Shown piece after piece: positions 8,957 through 19,900 of a stretch of 64,000 nucleotides of DNA. Origin of the DNA: Paenibacillus xylanilyticus (lineage in GTDB: Bacteria > Bacillota > Bacilli > Paenibacillales > Paenibacillaceae); contig NZ_JABMCB010000203.1 in NCBI RefSeq assembly GCF_013359935.1, positions 93,174-157,173 on the forward strand. The letters run 5' to 3'. The position numbers and the translations under genes are program-made. The notes under the pieces are model-generated. The model ran no database searches. It was not told the DNA's origin and saw only the letters and a list, made by a program, of their open reading frames with translations. Numbering within the stretch: position 1 is the first letter of the stretch; each line of letters opens with the position of its first letter.

Positions 8957-9871
8957 GTGGCTCAACTCGTAAAAAAACGCGACTTCCATCATGTATCCAG
9001 CGGCTGGAACATCATTATGAACATCATGGCCGGTTTATTCGCTCTGATCTGTGTATTTCCTTTTATATTTGTCGTCATCATCTCGTTTACGGATGAAAAG
9101 GCATTGGCCCGTGATGGGTACCGCCTGATTCCGGCGGAATGGAGTCTCGCAGCATATCAGTTTGTCTGGCAGAGTGGAGATACGCTGCTGCGTGCGTATG
9201 GGGTTACCATTCTGGTCACGGTACTGGGGACGATCATCAGTCTGATTCTCATGTCCCTGTATGCATATGCCATTTCCCGCAAGAGCTTCAGATACCGGAG
9301 GTTTTTCTCCGTGTTTGCGATCCTGACCATGTTGTTCAACGGCGGGATGATTCCGACCTATATGGTCGTATCCCAGCTGCTTGGACTGAAAGATACCGTA
9401 TGGGCACTGATTCTGCCGCTGGCAATGAATGCCTTCTATATTATGATTCTGCGTACGTTCTACTCCACCAGTGTGCCGGATGCGGTTATTGAATCCGCGA
9501 GAATTGATGGCGCCGGCGAGTTTTATACATTTATGAAAATCGTGATTCCATTGTCCCTGCCAGGGCTGGCAACCATCGGCTTGTTCAGTACACTCGGTTA
9601 CTGGAACGATTGGTTCAATGCGTTGTTATATATCGATAACCCCAATCTGGTACCCCTGCAATCCATGCTGATGCGGATTGAGTCGAGCATCCAGTTTATC
9701 CAGCAAAACTCCGCAAACAGTTCCATGAGTCTGGCAGCCATGCAGTCCATTCCGCAGGATACATCCCGAATGGCGATGGTCGTGCTGGCAACGCTGCCGA
9801 TTATATTCGCGTATCCGTTCTTCCAGCGCTATTTTGTACAAGGTCTGACGGTGGGAGCGGTCAAAGAGTAA
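8957..9871 (+). CDS. ABC transporter permease, LplC/YtcP type
   Basis: 304 residues from a GTG start with AAAGGAG 9 nt upstream. It has six membrane helices and the EAA loop ESARIDGAGEFYTFMKIV at about residues 178-195. It starts 24 nt after the LplB-type gene and should be its dimer partner. LplC/YtcP permeases typically work with large family 1 binding proteins for oligosaccharides. Specificity for mannose-rich glycans rests on the hydrolase genes that follow. Confidence 0.92.
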   Translation: MAQLVKKRDFHHVSSGWNIIMNIMAGLFALICVFPFIFVVIISFTDEKALARDGYRLIPAEWSLAAYQFVWQSGDTLLRAYGVTILVTVLGTIISLILMSLYAYAISRKSFRYRRFFSVFAILTMLFNGGMIPTYMVVSQLLGLKDTVWALILPLAMNAFYIMILRTFYSTSVPDAVIESARIDGAGEFYTFMKIVIPLSLPGLATIGLFSTLGYWNDWFNALLYIDNPNLVPLQSMLMRIESSIQFIQQNSANSSMSLAAMQSIPQDTSRMAMVVLATLPIIFAYPFFQRYFVQGLTVGAVKE

Positions 9872-9904
9872 CCGGAACACTCTATAGGATTGGAGAGTTA
9901 CAGG

Positions 9905-12256
9905 ATGATGACATACAAGGACAAGAGCAAGTCCGTAGAGGAACGGGTACAGCACCTGCTGAGCCTGATGACTACGGAAGAAAAGGTAGGCCAACTCATC
10001 CAGCCTTTTGGCTGGCAGACATATATAAATGATCAGGGGAACATCACGCTGAGTGAGTCCTTTAAGGAGCAAGTGGAAAACGGCGGCGTCGGCTCTCTCT
10101 ATGGTGCGCTTCGAGCCGATCCATGGACCGGAGTTACGCTTGAAAATGGTTTATCCGCAAGAGATGGTGCAGAAGCCGTAAACTTGATTCAACGCTATGC
10201 TGTAGAACATTCCCGTTTGGGTATTCCCATCCTGATTGGGGAGGAATGCTCTCACGGTCATATGGCGATTGACGGAACAGTGTATCCCGTACCTCTGCTG
10301 CTCGGCAGCACTTGGAACGTGGATCTGTACCGTGAGATGTGCCAGGCGGTAGCACGAGAGACGCGTGCCCAAGGCGGTGCGGTTACGTATTCTCCGGTAC
10401 TGGATGTCGTACGTGATCCGCGTTGGGGACGTACCGAGGAATGTTTCGGCGAAGATCCGTATCTCATTGGGGAACTGGCGGTTGCCTCCGTGGAGGGACT
10501 TCAGGGAGAAAGTCTTGACCGGGAGGATGCGGTAGCTGCGACGCTGAAGCATTTTGTCGGTTACGGCAGCTCGGAAGGTGGACGCAATGCGGGTCCTGTA
10601 CACATGGGCTGGCGCGAGTTAATGGAGGTGGATCTGTATCCATTCCGCAAAGCGGTGGAAGCCGGTGCAGCGTCCATCATGCCGGCTTATAACGAAATTG
10701 ATGGCACGCCTTGTACGGTGAATACGGAATTGCTGGACCATGTTTTGCGCAAAGACTGGGGCTTTGACGGTCTGGTTATTACGGACTGCGGCGCAATCAA
10801 CATGCTGGCAGGCGGGCATGATGTCGCAGCCGATGGGATGGATGCATCTGTCCAGGCCATTCAGGCAGGCATCGATATGGAAATGTCCGGTGAGATGTTT
10901 GGACAGTATCTGGTGCAGGCTGTTTCGGAGGGCAAGCTTGATGTGCAGGTTTTGGACCAGGCTGTTTGCCGCGTACTGGCGTTAAAATTCAAACTGGGAT
11001 TGTTTGAACAGCCTTATGTGGATGCCGACCGGGCAGCAGAAGTGATTGGCAGTGAGCAGCATATCCAGCTGGCACGCCAATTGGCTGCAGAAGGAGTTGT
11101 CCTGCTCAAAAATGCGGAATCCGCGCTTCCGCTATCTACAACAGGGGCTGGTCGAATTGCCATAATTGGACCAAATGCGGATCATGCCTACAATCAGCTG
11201 GGGGATTACACGTCACCACAACCCAAAACCAAAGTGGCAACGGTACTGGATGGGATCCGCTGCAAGCTTGCAGGGAACGAAGCTGTACATGTGGATGGAG
11301 CATCTCGAGCTAATCCGTCCAGTCAACCGGAACAGGTACTCTACGCGCCAGGCTGCCGAATTAAAGGCGATTCCAGAGAAGGCTTCGAGCATGCCATTGA
11401 GATTGCCGGCAGGGCAGATACTGTCATCATGGTGGTTGGCGGCTCAAGTGCCCGTGATTTCGGGGAAGGAACGATCGATCTGAAGACCGGTGCATCCAAT
11501 GTGTCTGATGATTCTTGGAATGATATGGAGTGCGGCGAAGGTATTGACCGTATGACGCTAGGGCTTGCGGGAGTACAGCTGGAACTCATTCAGGAAATTC
11601 ACAAGCTTGGCAAAAAGCTGATCGTTGTCTACATCAATGGCCGTCCCATCACTGAACCTTGGGTGGATGAACATGCCGATGCCATTCTGGAGGCATGGTA
11701 CCCAGGTCAAGAGGGCGGGCATGCCATTGCAGACATTCTATTTGGCGATGTGAATCCGTCGGGCAAATTGACGATCTCCATTCCGAAGCATGTCGGTCAG
11801 TTACCCATCTACTATAACGGCAAACGTTCCCGGGGCAAGCGTTACCTCGAAGAGGATCTGGAGCCTCGTTATCCGTTCGGTTATGGACTAAGCTACACCA
11901 CTTTCGAATATAGCGAGCCGAAGCTTAGCAGGGCATCCATGACAGCTGGCGAATCAGTTAAAGTATCAGTCAATGTAACTAACACGGGTCCTTGTAAGGG
12001 GGCGGAAGTAGTGCAGATGTATGTCACGGACGTGATTAGCCTAATGACTCGTCCTGCCAAGGAACTGAAGGGGTTTGCAAAAGTAAACCTGGAGCCTGGT
12101 GAGACACAAACGGTTGAATTCCGGATTGGGGCAGAGCAGCTGCAATATATCGGACGGCAATTAAAGCCCGTCGTTGAACCGGGTCAATTTCATATTCATA
12201 TCGGCGGCAATGTGAAGGATACGCAAATGGCCGAGCTGACGGTAAAGGAGGCGTAA
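9905..12256 (+). CDS. Cytoplasmic GH3 glycoside hydrolase (beta-glycosidase)
   Basis: 783 residues from the ATG at 9905, which has GGAGAG 8 nt upstream; a TTG at 9890 is an alternative. The start (SVEERVQHLLSLMTTEEKVGQL) is typical of GH3. Nucleophile D294 is in GLVITDCGAI. The second alpha/beta domain (about 390-650) contains the AWYPGQEGG block, followed by the PFGYGLSYT motif and a C-terminal FN3-like domain. No signal peptide. Multi-domain GH3 enzymes act on beta-glucosides, beta-xylosides or related sugars. Its step in N-glycan breakdown is unclear; the single-domain NagZ layout is absent. It is followed 4 nt later by the GH38 gene, so the two are coupled. Confidence 0.9.
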   Translation: MMTYKDKSKSVEERVQHLLSLMTTEEKVGQLIQPFGWQTYINDQGNITLSESFKEQVENGGVGSLYGALRADPWTGVTLENGLSARDGAEAVNLIQRYAVEHSRLGIPILIGEECSHGHMAIDGTVYPVPLLLGSTWNVDLYREMCQAVARETRAQGGAVTYSPVLDVVRDPRWGRTEECFGEDPYLIGELAVASVEGLQGESLDREDAVAATLKHFVGYGSSEGGRNAGPVHMGWRELMEVDLYPFRKAVEAGAASIMPAYNEIDGTPCTVNTELLDHVLRKDWGFDGLVITDCGAINMLAGGHDVAADGMDASVQAIQAGIDMEMSGEMFGQYLVQAVSEGKLDVQVLDQAVCRVLALKFKLGLFEQPYVDADRAAEVIGSEQHIQLARQLAAEGVVLLKNAESALPLSTTGAGRIAIIGPNADHAYNQLGDYTSPQPKTKVATVLDGIRCKLAGNEAVHVDGASRANPSSQPEQVLYAPGCRIKGDSREGFEHAIEIAGRADTVIMVVGGSSARDFGEGTIDLKTGASNVSDDSWNDMECGEGIDRMTLGLAGVQLELIQEIHKLGKKLIVVYINGRPITEPWVDEHADAILEAWYPGQEGGHAIADILFGDVNPSGKLTISIPKHVGQLPIYYNGKRSRGKRYLEEDLEPRYPFGYGLSYTTFEYSEPKLSRASMTAGESVKVSVNVTNTGPCKGAEVVQMYVTDVISLMTRPAKELKGFAKVNLEPGETQTVEFRIGAEQLQYIGRQLKPVVEPGQFHIHIGGNVKDTQMAELTVKEA

Positions 12257-12260
12257 AACA

Positions 12261-15200
12261 GTGGAACGCATCAGACGATTTATCCGCGAACTGTCCGAAC
12301 ATCAGTGGCTGGAGCAAGTGGAGCTCCGCAGCTGGGAAATTACCCGCGCTTATTATGACGTGCCGGGAAAATATGAGAATCAAGGGCCTTATCCGGAGGG
12401 AGAAGGCCTCGATCGTTTTCCAAGCACGCAGGGAACCACCTACTTTTTTCGGACGCATCTGGAGGTCCCTTCTTCCTGGAACCAGGCTCCATTCGGGCTT
12501 GTATTTGAATCGGGAGGCGAAGGTTTGCTGCGGGTGAACGGGCATTCTTATCAGGGTCTGGACCGCAATCATACGTACGTTACGCTGGACCCGTCCAGCA
12601 TCGGCACGAATCCCAAGCTTGAAATCGAGCTGTTCGATCCGGTGCCTGAACCGGTGGATCCATTGAATCAACAGGCGGTTATTCAGCCGCCGATCACATC
12701 GATTGCCAGCTTGCTGGTAAGACCGAACGAAGCGGTTCGGAGTCTGATGTATACGGTCATCATTGTGCGTGATTCGGCCGTGCTGCTGCCGGAAAGTGAC
12801 TTCCGGAGGGTTCGTCTGCTGGAAGCCATCTATCGTGCGATGGACCAATTTGTTGGCATGACAGATGAAGGGATTCAGCAGGGGAAGGGTATTCGCCATA
12901 TTGAGGAGAGCCTGAGGCATCAGGTGCGCGAGATTGGCGGCAATGCGGAAGGGCTCGAACATATGGTGGGGCAGTCTCATATCGATATTGCCTGGTTATG
13001 GCCTGTGCGCGAGACCGTACGCAAAACGAGTCGCACCTTTTCGACCGTGGATGCACTCATGAATGAATATCCGGACTATGTGTACTCCCAGAGTCAGCCC
13101 TTGCTGTATGCCTTTTTGAAGGAGCATGATCCAGAATTGTATGCCCGGGTGAAGCAGCGGATTGCCGAAGGGCGCTGGGAGCTGGTTGGCGGCATGTGGG
13201 TTGAGCCGGATCTGAACATTCCAAGCGGAGAGTCCCTGATTCGCCAGATGTTATATGGTCAGCGTTTTTATATGGAGGAATTCGGCAGGACATCTCAGAT
13301 TGAATGGCTGCCGGATACATTCGGGTACTGTGCTTCCCTGCCTCAGATTTTGAAGCATGGCAAGGTGGACTATTTCATGACGACGAAGCTGGGATGGAAC
13401 GATACGAATGTATTCCCATACGATCTCTTTCACTGGGTTGGCATTGACGGAACACCGATTCTTTCCTACCTCAATCATGGTGTCAATGAACACACATTAC
13501 CGAAGGATATTCATGATCACTGGCAGTCCTATCGCGAAAAAGCGGCACATCCCGAGCATATGCTCCTGTATGGGCACGGAGATGGCGGCGGTGGGGTAAC
13601 ACGCGAGATGCTGGAGTACGTGGACCGGGCAGATTTGATGGTAGGACAGCCTGCAAGTCGCTACAGCACAGCCGCAGCTTTTTTTGCAGGAATTGAAGCA
13701 GGGCAGCCTGCACTTCCTGAATGGCACGGTGATCTGTACCTGGAACTGCACCGGGGTACGTATACGACTCATGCACGCAACAAGCGAAACAACCGCAAAG
13801 CAGAGGTCCTGTATCGTGAAGCCGAGCTGTGGAATACACTCGCTCTACCGGACATGGAGGAGCAGGCAGAAGCCAAAGTGCGTTCGGCGCTGCATGATGG
13901 CTGGAAGCTGATTTTGCTGAATCAATTCCACGATATCATTCCTGGTTCAGCAATCACGGAATCATACGTGACTTCGGATGAGGAGTATGTACAAGTATTT
14001 GAACTGGGTAGAACCGGACTGGATCAAGGTGTTGCAGCATTGACGAAGGGCATTAACACGCAAGGTCCAGAGGGTTCAGTGGCCTATGTTGTGTTTAACA
14101 GTCTGGGCTGGAAACGCAGTTCAGTCGTTCAGCTCCCCTTGCACGATGGAATTGATCGTTACGCAATAGATGAAGAGGGTCAGCGTCTGCGGATGGATCG
14201 GGAGGATGGAACCATTTCAATTCTCGTGACGGACATCCCGGCGTTTGGATATAAGACGATTTGGCTGGTACCGGAAAATACAAGGGAAACGAATGTACGC
14301 GAAATGATGAACCTTGCCGGGCAACCGACCTTTAACGATACCTGGAATACCGCATTTTATCATATTCAGTTTAACGAACGTGGAGAGATCACTCGCCTGT
14401 GGGATAAAACTGCAGAACGAGAGATGCTGAAGCCGGGTGAACGGGGCAATCAATTTCACTTTTTCCATGACCGTCCAACGCTCTGGGATGCATGGGATAT
14501 TGACAGCCGTTATGAAGAACAGATTGCTGGCGAAGTGGAACTCTTGGAGAAAAAGCTGGTGCTGGCCGGTACAACGAAGGATGTACTGCGGTTCCGCTGG
14601 AAGCTCCATCAATCGGTGATTACGCAAGATATCGTCTTCTACCATGATTCACGGCGGATTGACTTCCAGACACAGGTGAGCTGGAATGAAAATCACAAGC
14701 TCCTGAAAGTTGGTTTTCCAATCGATGTGGTGACCTCCAAGGCAACATTTGAGATTCCCTTTGGCGCACTGGAACGTCCAACGCATCGCAACACCAGCTG
14801 GGAACAGGCTCAGTATGAAGTTTGTGGACATCGGTTCGCAGATGTATCGGAATATGGATACGGCGTGAGTCTGCTCAACGATTGCAAATACGGGTATGAC
14901 GTACAGGGAAGCACAATCCGTTTGTCCCTGCTGCGTGCACCAAAGTGGCCTGACCGGACGGCCGATCTGGGAGAACATGAATTCACGTATTCCCTGTATC
15001 CACACGAAGGAGATTGGCGAAGTGCACATACGGTACGTCAGGCTGCCGAGCTGAATCATGAGGTGACGGTACAGCAGGCGGAGCGGGAACAACAGAGTAC
15101 GGAGAAAGCAGTAACTACTGCCGCTCACACTCGCCCGGCAACCGGAGCATGGATTGATTTTGATAGCAAGCACGTCATTCTGGATACGGTCAAAATGGCA

Positions 15201-15401
15201 GAGGATGGACACGGCACGGTACTTCGTTTCTATGAATCTTCAGGCAAACGTGAACGTGTAACCTTGCAATGGCCGCATGCCTTTGAACTAGCCTGTCTTT
15301 CCAACGCGTTGGAAGAAGCGGGCGAGCCGCTGACCAGTACTGATGGTCAGATTACGTTATCTTTTAAACCTTACGAAATCAAAACCGTGCTGCTGCGGTA
15401 A
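12261..15401 (+). CDS. GH38 alpha-mannosidase (long form)
   Basis: 1046 residues from a GTG start with AAAGGAGG 9 nt upstream. A N-terminal beta-sandwich-like domain (about 1-230) precedes the GH38 barrel. Zinc ligands H240 and D242 lie in HIDIAWLWP, and nucleophile D352 in EWLPDTFGY. Another conserved block, GHGDGGGGVT, occurs near residue 438. The helical middle and C-terminal beta domains follow the family plan. Members remove alpha-linked mannose; the long form with an ancillary N-terminal domain resembles fungal Ams1 and bacterial cytoplasmic alpha-mannosidases. No signal peptide. Together with GH125 and the second GH38 it should trim imported high-mannose chains. Confidence 0.93.
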   Translation: MERIRRFIRELSEHQWLEQVELRSWEITRAYYDVPGKYENQGPYPEGEGLDRFPSTQGTTYFFRTHLEVPSSWNQAPFGLVFESGGEGLLRVNGHSYQGLDRNHTYVTLDPSSIGTNPKLEIELFDPVPEPVDPLNQQAVIQPPITSIASLLVRPNEAVRSLMYTVIIVRDSAVLLPESDFRRVRLLEAIYRAMDQFVGMTDEGIQQGKGIRHIEESLRHQVREIGGNAEGLEHMVGQSHIDIAWLWPVRETVRKTSRTFSTVDALMNEYPDYVYSQSQPLLYAFLKEHDPELYARVKQRIAEGRWELVGGMWVEPDLNIPSGESLIRQMLYGQRFYMEEFGRTSQIEWLPDTFGYCASLPQILKHGKVDYFMTTKLGWNDTNVFPYDLFHWVGIDGTPILSYLNHGVNEHTLPKDIHDHWQSYREKAAHPEHMLLYGHGDGGGGVTREMLEYVDRADLMVGQPASRYSTAAAFFAGIEAGQPALPEWHGDLYLELHRGTYTTHARNKRNNRKAEVLYREAELWNTLALPDMEEQAEAKVRSALHDGWKLILLNQFHDIIPGSAITESYVTSDEEYVQVFELGRTGLDQGVAALTKGINTQGPEGSVAYVVFNSLGWKRSSVVQLPLHDGIDRYAIDEEGQRLRMDREDGTISILVTDIPAFGYKTIWLVPENTRETNVREMMNLAGQPTFNDTWNTAFYHIQFNERGEITRLWDKTAEREMLKPGERGNQFHFFHDRPTLWDAWDIDSRYEEQIAGEVELLEKKLVLAGTTKDVLRFRWKLHQSVITQDIVFYHDSRRIDFQTQVSWNENHKLLKVGFPIDVVTSKATFEIPFGALERPTHRNTSWEQAQYEVCGHRFADVSEYGYGVSLLNDCKYGYDVQGSTIRLSLLRAPKWPDRTADLGEHEFTYSLYPHEGDWRSAHTVRQAAELNHEVTVQQAEREQQSTEKAVTTAAHTRPATGAWIDFDSKHVILDTVKMAEDGHGTVLRFYESSGKRERVTLQWPHAFELACLSNALEEAGEPLTSTDGQITLSFKPYEIKTVLLR

Positions 15402-15449
15402 ACCTTTTTGAAATATCTTTGAGCTATGTAAGATGTACTGAAAATGATA

Positions 15450-15601
15450 TTTACACGTTAACGAAGAGTGCAGAACCAGTCTGGAGAAGCAGAGCGGTCG
15501 CGTTTATCACGGGATTTTTCCCTTTGGAGAAGGGAATCCAAAAAATCCGGGGATAACAGCGATCGGAAGATGGTACTGCAATCGTAGTGGCTAAGTGTAA
15601 A
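15450..15601 (+). repeat. Structured intergenic element, copy A
   Basis: This is one of three related elements in the window (also 25071-25218 and 35310-35450). Stems from outside in: TTTACAC/GTGTAAA (15450-15456 with 15595-15601), then TGCAGAACC/GGTACTGCA (15469-15477 with 15572-15580), then an inner hairpin ending in AAATCCGGGGATAA. The shared core is GAAGC..AGCG.TCGC on the left and CAGCGATCGGAAG on the right. It ends 61 nt before the GH125 start codon. Function unknown; a cis-acting RNA or a small non-coding repeat are both possible. Confidence 0.75.
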
Positions 15602-15662
15602 GTTTATGGGTTCATCTTATATAGCTACACTATTCAATACGTTTAAGGAGTTGCACTCATCC

Positions 15663-16982
15663 ATGGAACAATTCAGATTACCCAAAATACCCATGCCGCC
15701 CGTTGCATTGCCGCAATCCATTCAGGCAGTGATCGCAGAAGCGGAACAGAAGCTGGCTCACAGACCGAAGCTGCTTCAGCTGTTCAAGAACTGTTTTCCC
15801 AATACAATCGAAACGACGACGAAGCTGATGGAGGATGGCACGACTTTTGTTATCACCGGGGATATTCCGGCTTCCTGGCTGCGCGATTCCGTGGAACAGG
15901 TTGTACATTACATTCCGTTTGCGAAGGAAGATGAGGACCTGCAGCGGATCATCGGCGGGCTGATCAAGCGCCATATCCAGTATGTTCATATTGATCCGTA
16001 TGCCAATGCCTTCAATGAGACAGCCAATGACTGGCATTGGAACACCACGGATGAGACCGACATGTCGCCATGGGTGTGGGAACGCAAATTCGAGATTGAT
16101 TCGCTCTGCTTTGTTATACGGTTGGCCTATTTATATTGGAAGGAAACCGAGCTGACCGACATTTTCGATTCAAGCTTCAAGGCAGCGATGCGCAAAATCG
16201 TGGACCTGTTCAAAGTGGAACAGCATCACATGGAACAATCTCCATATCGCTTCACGCGGAATAACGGCATTCCGACAGACTCTCTCCGTAATCACGGGAA
16301 GGGCATGCCGGTCAACTATACGGGCATGATCTGGTCCGGCTTCCGTTCCAGCGACGATGCATGCGATTTTCACTACAACATTCCAGGCAACATGTTTGCG
16401 GTTGTAGCTTTGCGCCAGATGCAGGAGTTCGCCGAGTGGGTGTTCCGGGATATGGCGCTGCTGCAGGAGCTTAAGGATCTGGAGCAGGACGTGGATCACG
16501 GCATTCAGCTGTACGGTATTTATCGTCATCCGGAATTCGGGCCCATCTATGCGTACGAGACGGATGGTTTCGGCAATTACTGTCTCATGGACGATGCCGG
16601 TACACCAGGACTGATGTCCATTCCGTACCTGGGTTACGTAACAGCAGATGATCCGATCTACCAAAATACCCGCCGTTTTGCTCTGAGCAAAGAGAACCCG
16701 TTCTATTACGAGGGCAAGGTTGCGAAGGGGATCGGCAGCCCGCATACACCGCCGGATTATATCTGGCATATGGGTTTATCCATGCAGGGACTAACGGCAC
16801 AGTCTGCCGAGGAGAAGCTGGAAATCATTCGCATGCTCGAAGCGACGGATGCAGATACAGGTTACATGCATGAAGGCTTTCACGCCGATGATCCGACGAT
16901 TTTTACAAGAAAATGGTTTGCATGGTCCAACAGCCTATTCTCCCAGTTGGTCTATAAATCCATGAAGGATGGCCTGTTATGA
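15663..16982 (+). CDS. GH125 exo-alpha-1,6-mannosidase
   Basis: 439 residues from the ATG at 15663 (TTTAAGGAG 12 nt upstream), close to the usual length of about 430. An ATG at 15606 lacks a ribosome site. Family blocks: FVITGDIPASWLRDS near residue 65, GMIWSGFRSSDDAC near 220, and GTPGLMSIPYLGY. GH125 enzymes are inverting and remove non-reducing alpha-1,6-linked mannose. They are found beside GH38 and LplBC-type transporters in N-glycan loci of streptococci and clostridia. No signal peptide, so it acts in the cytoplasm. Its stop overlaps the ATG of the next gene by 4 nt, indicating translational coupling. Confidence 0.92.
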   Translation: MEQFRLPKIPMPPVALPQSIQAVIAEAEQKLAHRPKLLQLFKNCFPNTIETTTKLMEDGTTFVITGDIPASWLRDSVEQVVHYIPFAKEDEDLQRIIGGLIKRHIQYVHIDPYANAFNETANDWHWNTTDETDMSPWVWERKFEIDSLCFVIRLAYLYWKETELTDIFDSSFKAAMRKIVDLFKVEQHHMEQSPYRFTRNNGIPTDSLRNHGKGMPVNYTGMIWSGFRSSDDACDFHYNIPGNMFAVVALRQMQEFAEWVFRDMALLQELKDLEQDVDHGIQLYGIYRHPEFGPIYAYETDGFGNYCLMDDAGTPGLMSIPYLGYVTADDPIYQNTRRFALSKENPFYYEGKVAKGIGSPHTPPDYIWHMGLSMQGLTAQSAEEKLEIIRMLEATDADTGYMHEGFHADDPTIFTRKWFAWSNSLFSQLVYKSMKDGLL

Positions 16983-19900
16983 GCCGTGCACATGTGAATG
17001 ACCAAAAGCTGATTGTTTTCTCCGATCCGGATTTTCCGGTGGAAGGCCAATTGCCATCCCGTCAGGTTCTGGATGCATGGCAAGGTGCTGAAGAGATTGT
17101 CGTTGCAGGTGCAGGCGAACTGGCTGAGGTGTTGAAAGCAGCTGCAGGCAAGGGCTGTCTGGTGAATCTGCATGCACCCTATTTCCCCAAATCCGCCTGG
17201 ACGGAAATTGCAGCCTATCTGCATCAGGGAGGAAGCCTGATCAGTGTGGGTGGAGCTCCCTTCAAGCGTCCTGTCCGGGATGAGGATGGAGCTTGGGTTG
17301 TGGAGTCAGAGCAGACCGCGTATCACCAGGAACTTTATATTCATGAGGCGCTGAACGTATCTTCAGCGAACGTACAAACCTACACATCCTCTGTGCAGAT
17401 CCCGCTGCTTGCTGGCAAAGAGGGACTGTTCGAGATTGCAGACACGTGGAATCTGGTCCCGCATACCACCAAATCCAGTGACCTTCCTCACCAGATGGGG
17501 TCGGCCGGGCCAATGAGCACGCAGATCTATCCGCTGCTTTGCGGAGTGAGCAAGGATGGACGCAGCATCGCTGCTCCGGTCGTCCTGTGGGAGAACTCCC
17601 GCAGTACGTTTGCCGGTTCACGATGGATTTTTGTGCATCTGCCGCTGACTGCTTCGTTCTGGGAGGAGAACGGTGCTGCCGAGCTTGTGAAGTGGGCACA
17701 ATTCTGTGCCAAAGGGGTAACCGAACTGTCCCTGAAACCGAACTATGCCTCTTACGAACCAGGTGAACGGGCTGTGCTTACCCTTCAGGGCCAGATTCTA
17801 CAGCGGGCAGGACACAGACGCACAGCGTCCGAGCGGTGGACATTTGACCTGACCGTTGAACGGGAGGATCGCACAAGTGGCACAGCTGAGAAGGTATGGA
17901 GCCATCGGCTGGAGATGGAACTTTCCGGAGAGCAGCAGTTTGCACGCCTCCCACTCCCGGTTTCAGTAGAGAGTGGGCTGTACCGGATCGTATGCCGTGC
18001 GGTAGCACCTGACGGGGAAGTCCGGATCTTGCGCCAAGGTTTCTGGGGCCAGGATGCTGCATTGCTGGCAGAAGGGGAAGTCATTACCCGCAGCAGAGAT
18101 TATTTCGTAAAAGATGGACGACCCCTGCCTGTAGTGGGCATGACGTACATGACCTCCGATGTTGCCCGGAAATTTCTATTTCTACCGAATGCCGACGTAT
18201 GGGATCGGGACATGGCACAGATGGCGAAAGCCGGGATTAACTGGATTCGGACCGGAATTTGGACGGCCTATCGCAATATGATGCAGGTGGATGGCCACAT
18301 GGCAGAGGATGTGCTGCGTACCATTGATGCATTCCTGTTAACGGCGAAACGCCACGGCCTGCAGGTAACGTTCACTTTCTTCTCCTTTACACCGGAAACG
18401 TGGGAAGGAACAAATCCATATTTGGACCCGCAAAGTGTCGATGCACAGAAGCGTTTCATCCGCAGCATCGTCAGTCGGCATACGCATACCACGCATGTGG
18501 ATTGGGATCTGATCAACGAGCCATCCATGTTCGACCCGGTGCGCATCTTCTCAGCTGGCCCGCGTTCGGCCAGGGATTCGCATGAACAGCAGGCTTTTAT
18601 CGATTGGCTTCAGCAGCGGCATAAAACAATTGAAGCACTGCAGGAGGCATGGAACATGTCACCGAAGCAGCTTCCGAACTTTGCGGCCGCGGTCATCCCG
18701 GAGCCGGAAGAGATTAATTTTGATGTACAGGACATGCACAAGGCCAAAAAAGGAACCCGCTGGCTCGATTATTGTCTCTTTTCCATGGAGATGCACAATG
18801 TCTGGGCAAGAGAGCTCGTAGGAACAATCAAGGATCTGGTACCAGATCATTTGGTCACTGTGGGGCAGGACGAAGCCCTTGGTGCACAGCGTCCTTCACC
18901 GTTCTTCTATGAACGCGAAGTGGATTACACAACCGTACATTCCTGGTGGCTGAACGATGATCTGGTTTGGGACGGCATTTTCACCAAAACACCACACAAA
19001 CCAAATCTCATCCAGGAAACGGGCATCATGTATGTGGAAACCCCGGATGGCCGGGCCAAACGCACGGAAGAAGAACTGCGCGGCATTCTGGAACGCAAAT
19101 ATGCCTATGCATTCTCAACTGGCGGTGCAGGAGCAGTGCAATGGATCTGGAATACCAACTTCTACATGGATAATGCCAATGAGTCTCATATCGGGGCGCT
19201 TCGTGCAGATGGTACAGAAAAGCCGGAGGCCGATGTGTCTTATGATTTTGGCCGGTTCATGCACAAGGTTCGTGACCTCTTCGAAGATCGTGAGCTGGAG
19301 GAAATTGCGGTGGTATTCCCATACTCCAATGACTTCTCCAACCGTTCCCTGGCCTATGATGCAACAACCAAGCTTACTCGTGTGATGTCCTATGATCTGA
19401 AACTGCCGTTCCGTGCCTTATCGGAATATCATCTGGAGGCGCTTGAGCAGCAGCCGCCGAAGCTGATTATCGTACCGAGTCCACACAATATGGATGACGA
19501 CGCACTAAGCCAACTGCTCGCGTTCACGGAGAAGGAAGGAGCGACCCTGCTCATCACTGGACCACTGGGGCTGGACGCATACTGGAAGGCAAGTGACCGG
19601 GCAGATCATATCGTGGGTAAACGCAGTCTGGGTAACGTGCAGCGAGAAGAGCTGCTGAACATTAATGGAGTGAATCACCGTGTGACCTATGGACGGCGCC
19701 GTATTGCCGAAGTGGCGAAGGAGTCCTTGCTTCATGGGGATAATACTACACCAGATGAAGTAACCGTTCTGCCATGGGGAAAAGGGAAGTTAATATGGAC
19801 CCCACTGCCGCTGGAGTTAAACGGACGGGATGAGCCACTTGCGGAATTATATCGTTATGCGATTGGAATTGCGGGTATCCAACAGGAGCTGGAATGGAAT

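Noticed and set aside
15606..15662. N-terminal extension of the GH125 gene to the ATG at 15606
   Set aside because: No ribosome site there; family length and the AAGGAG at 15645-15650 favour the ATG at 15663.
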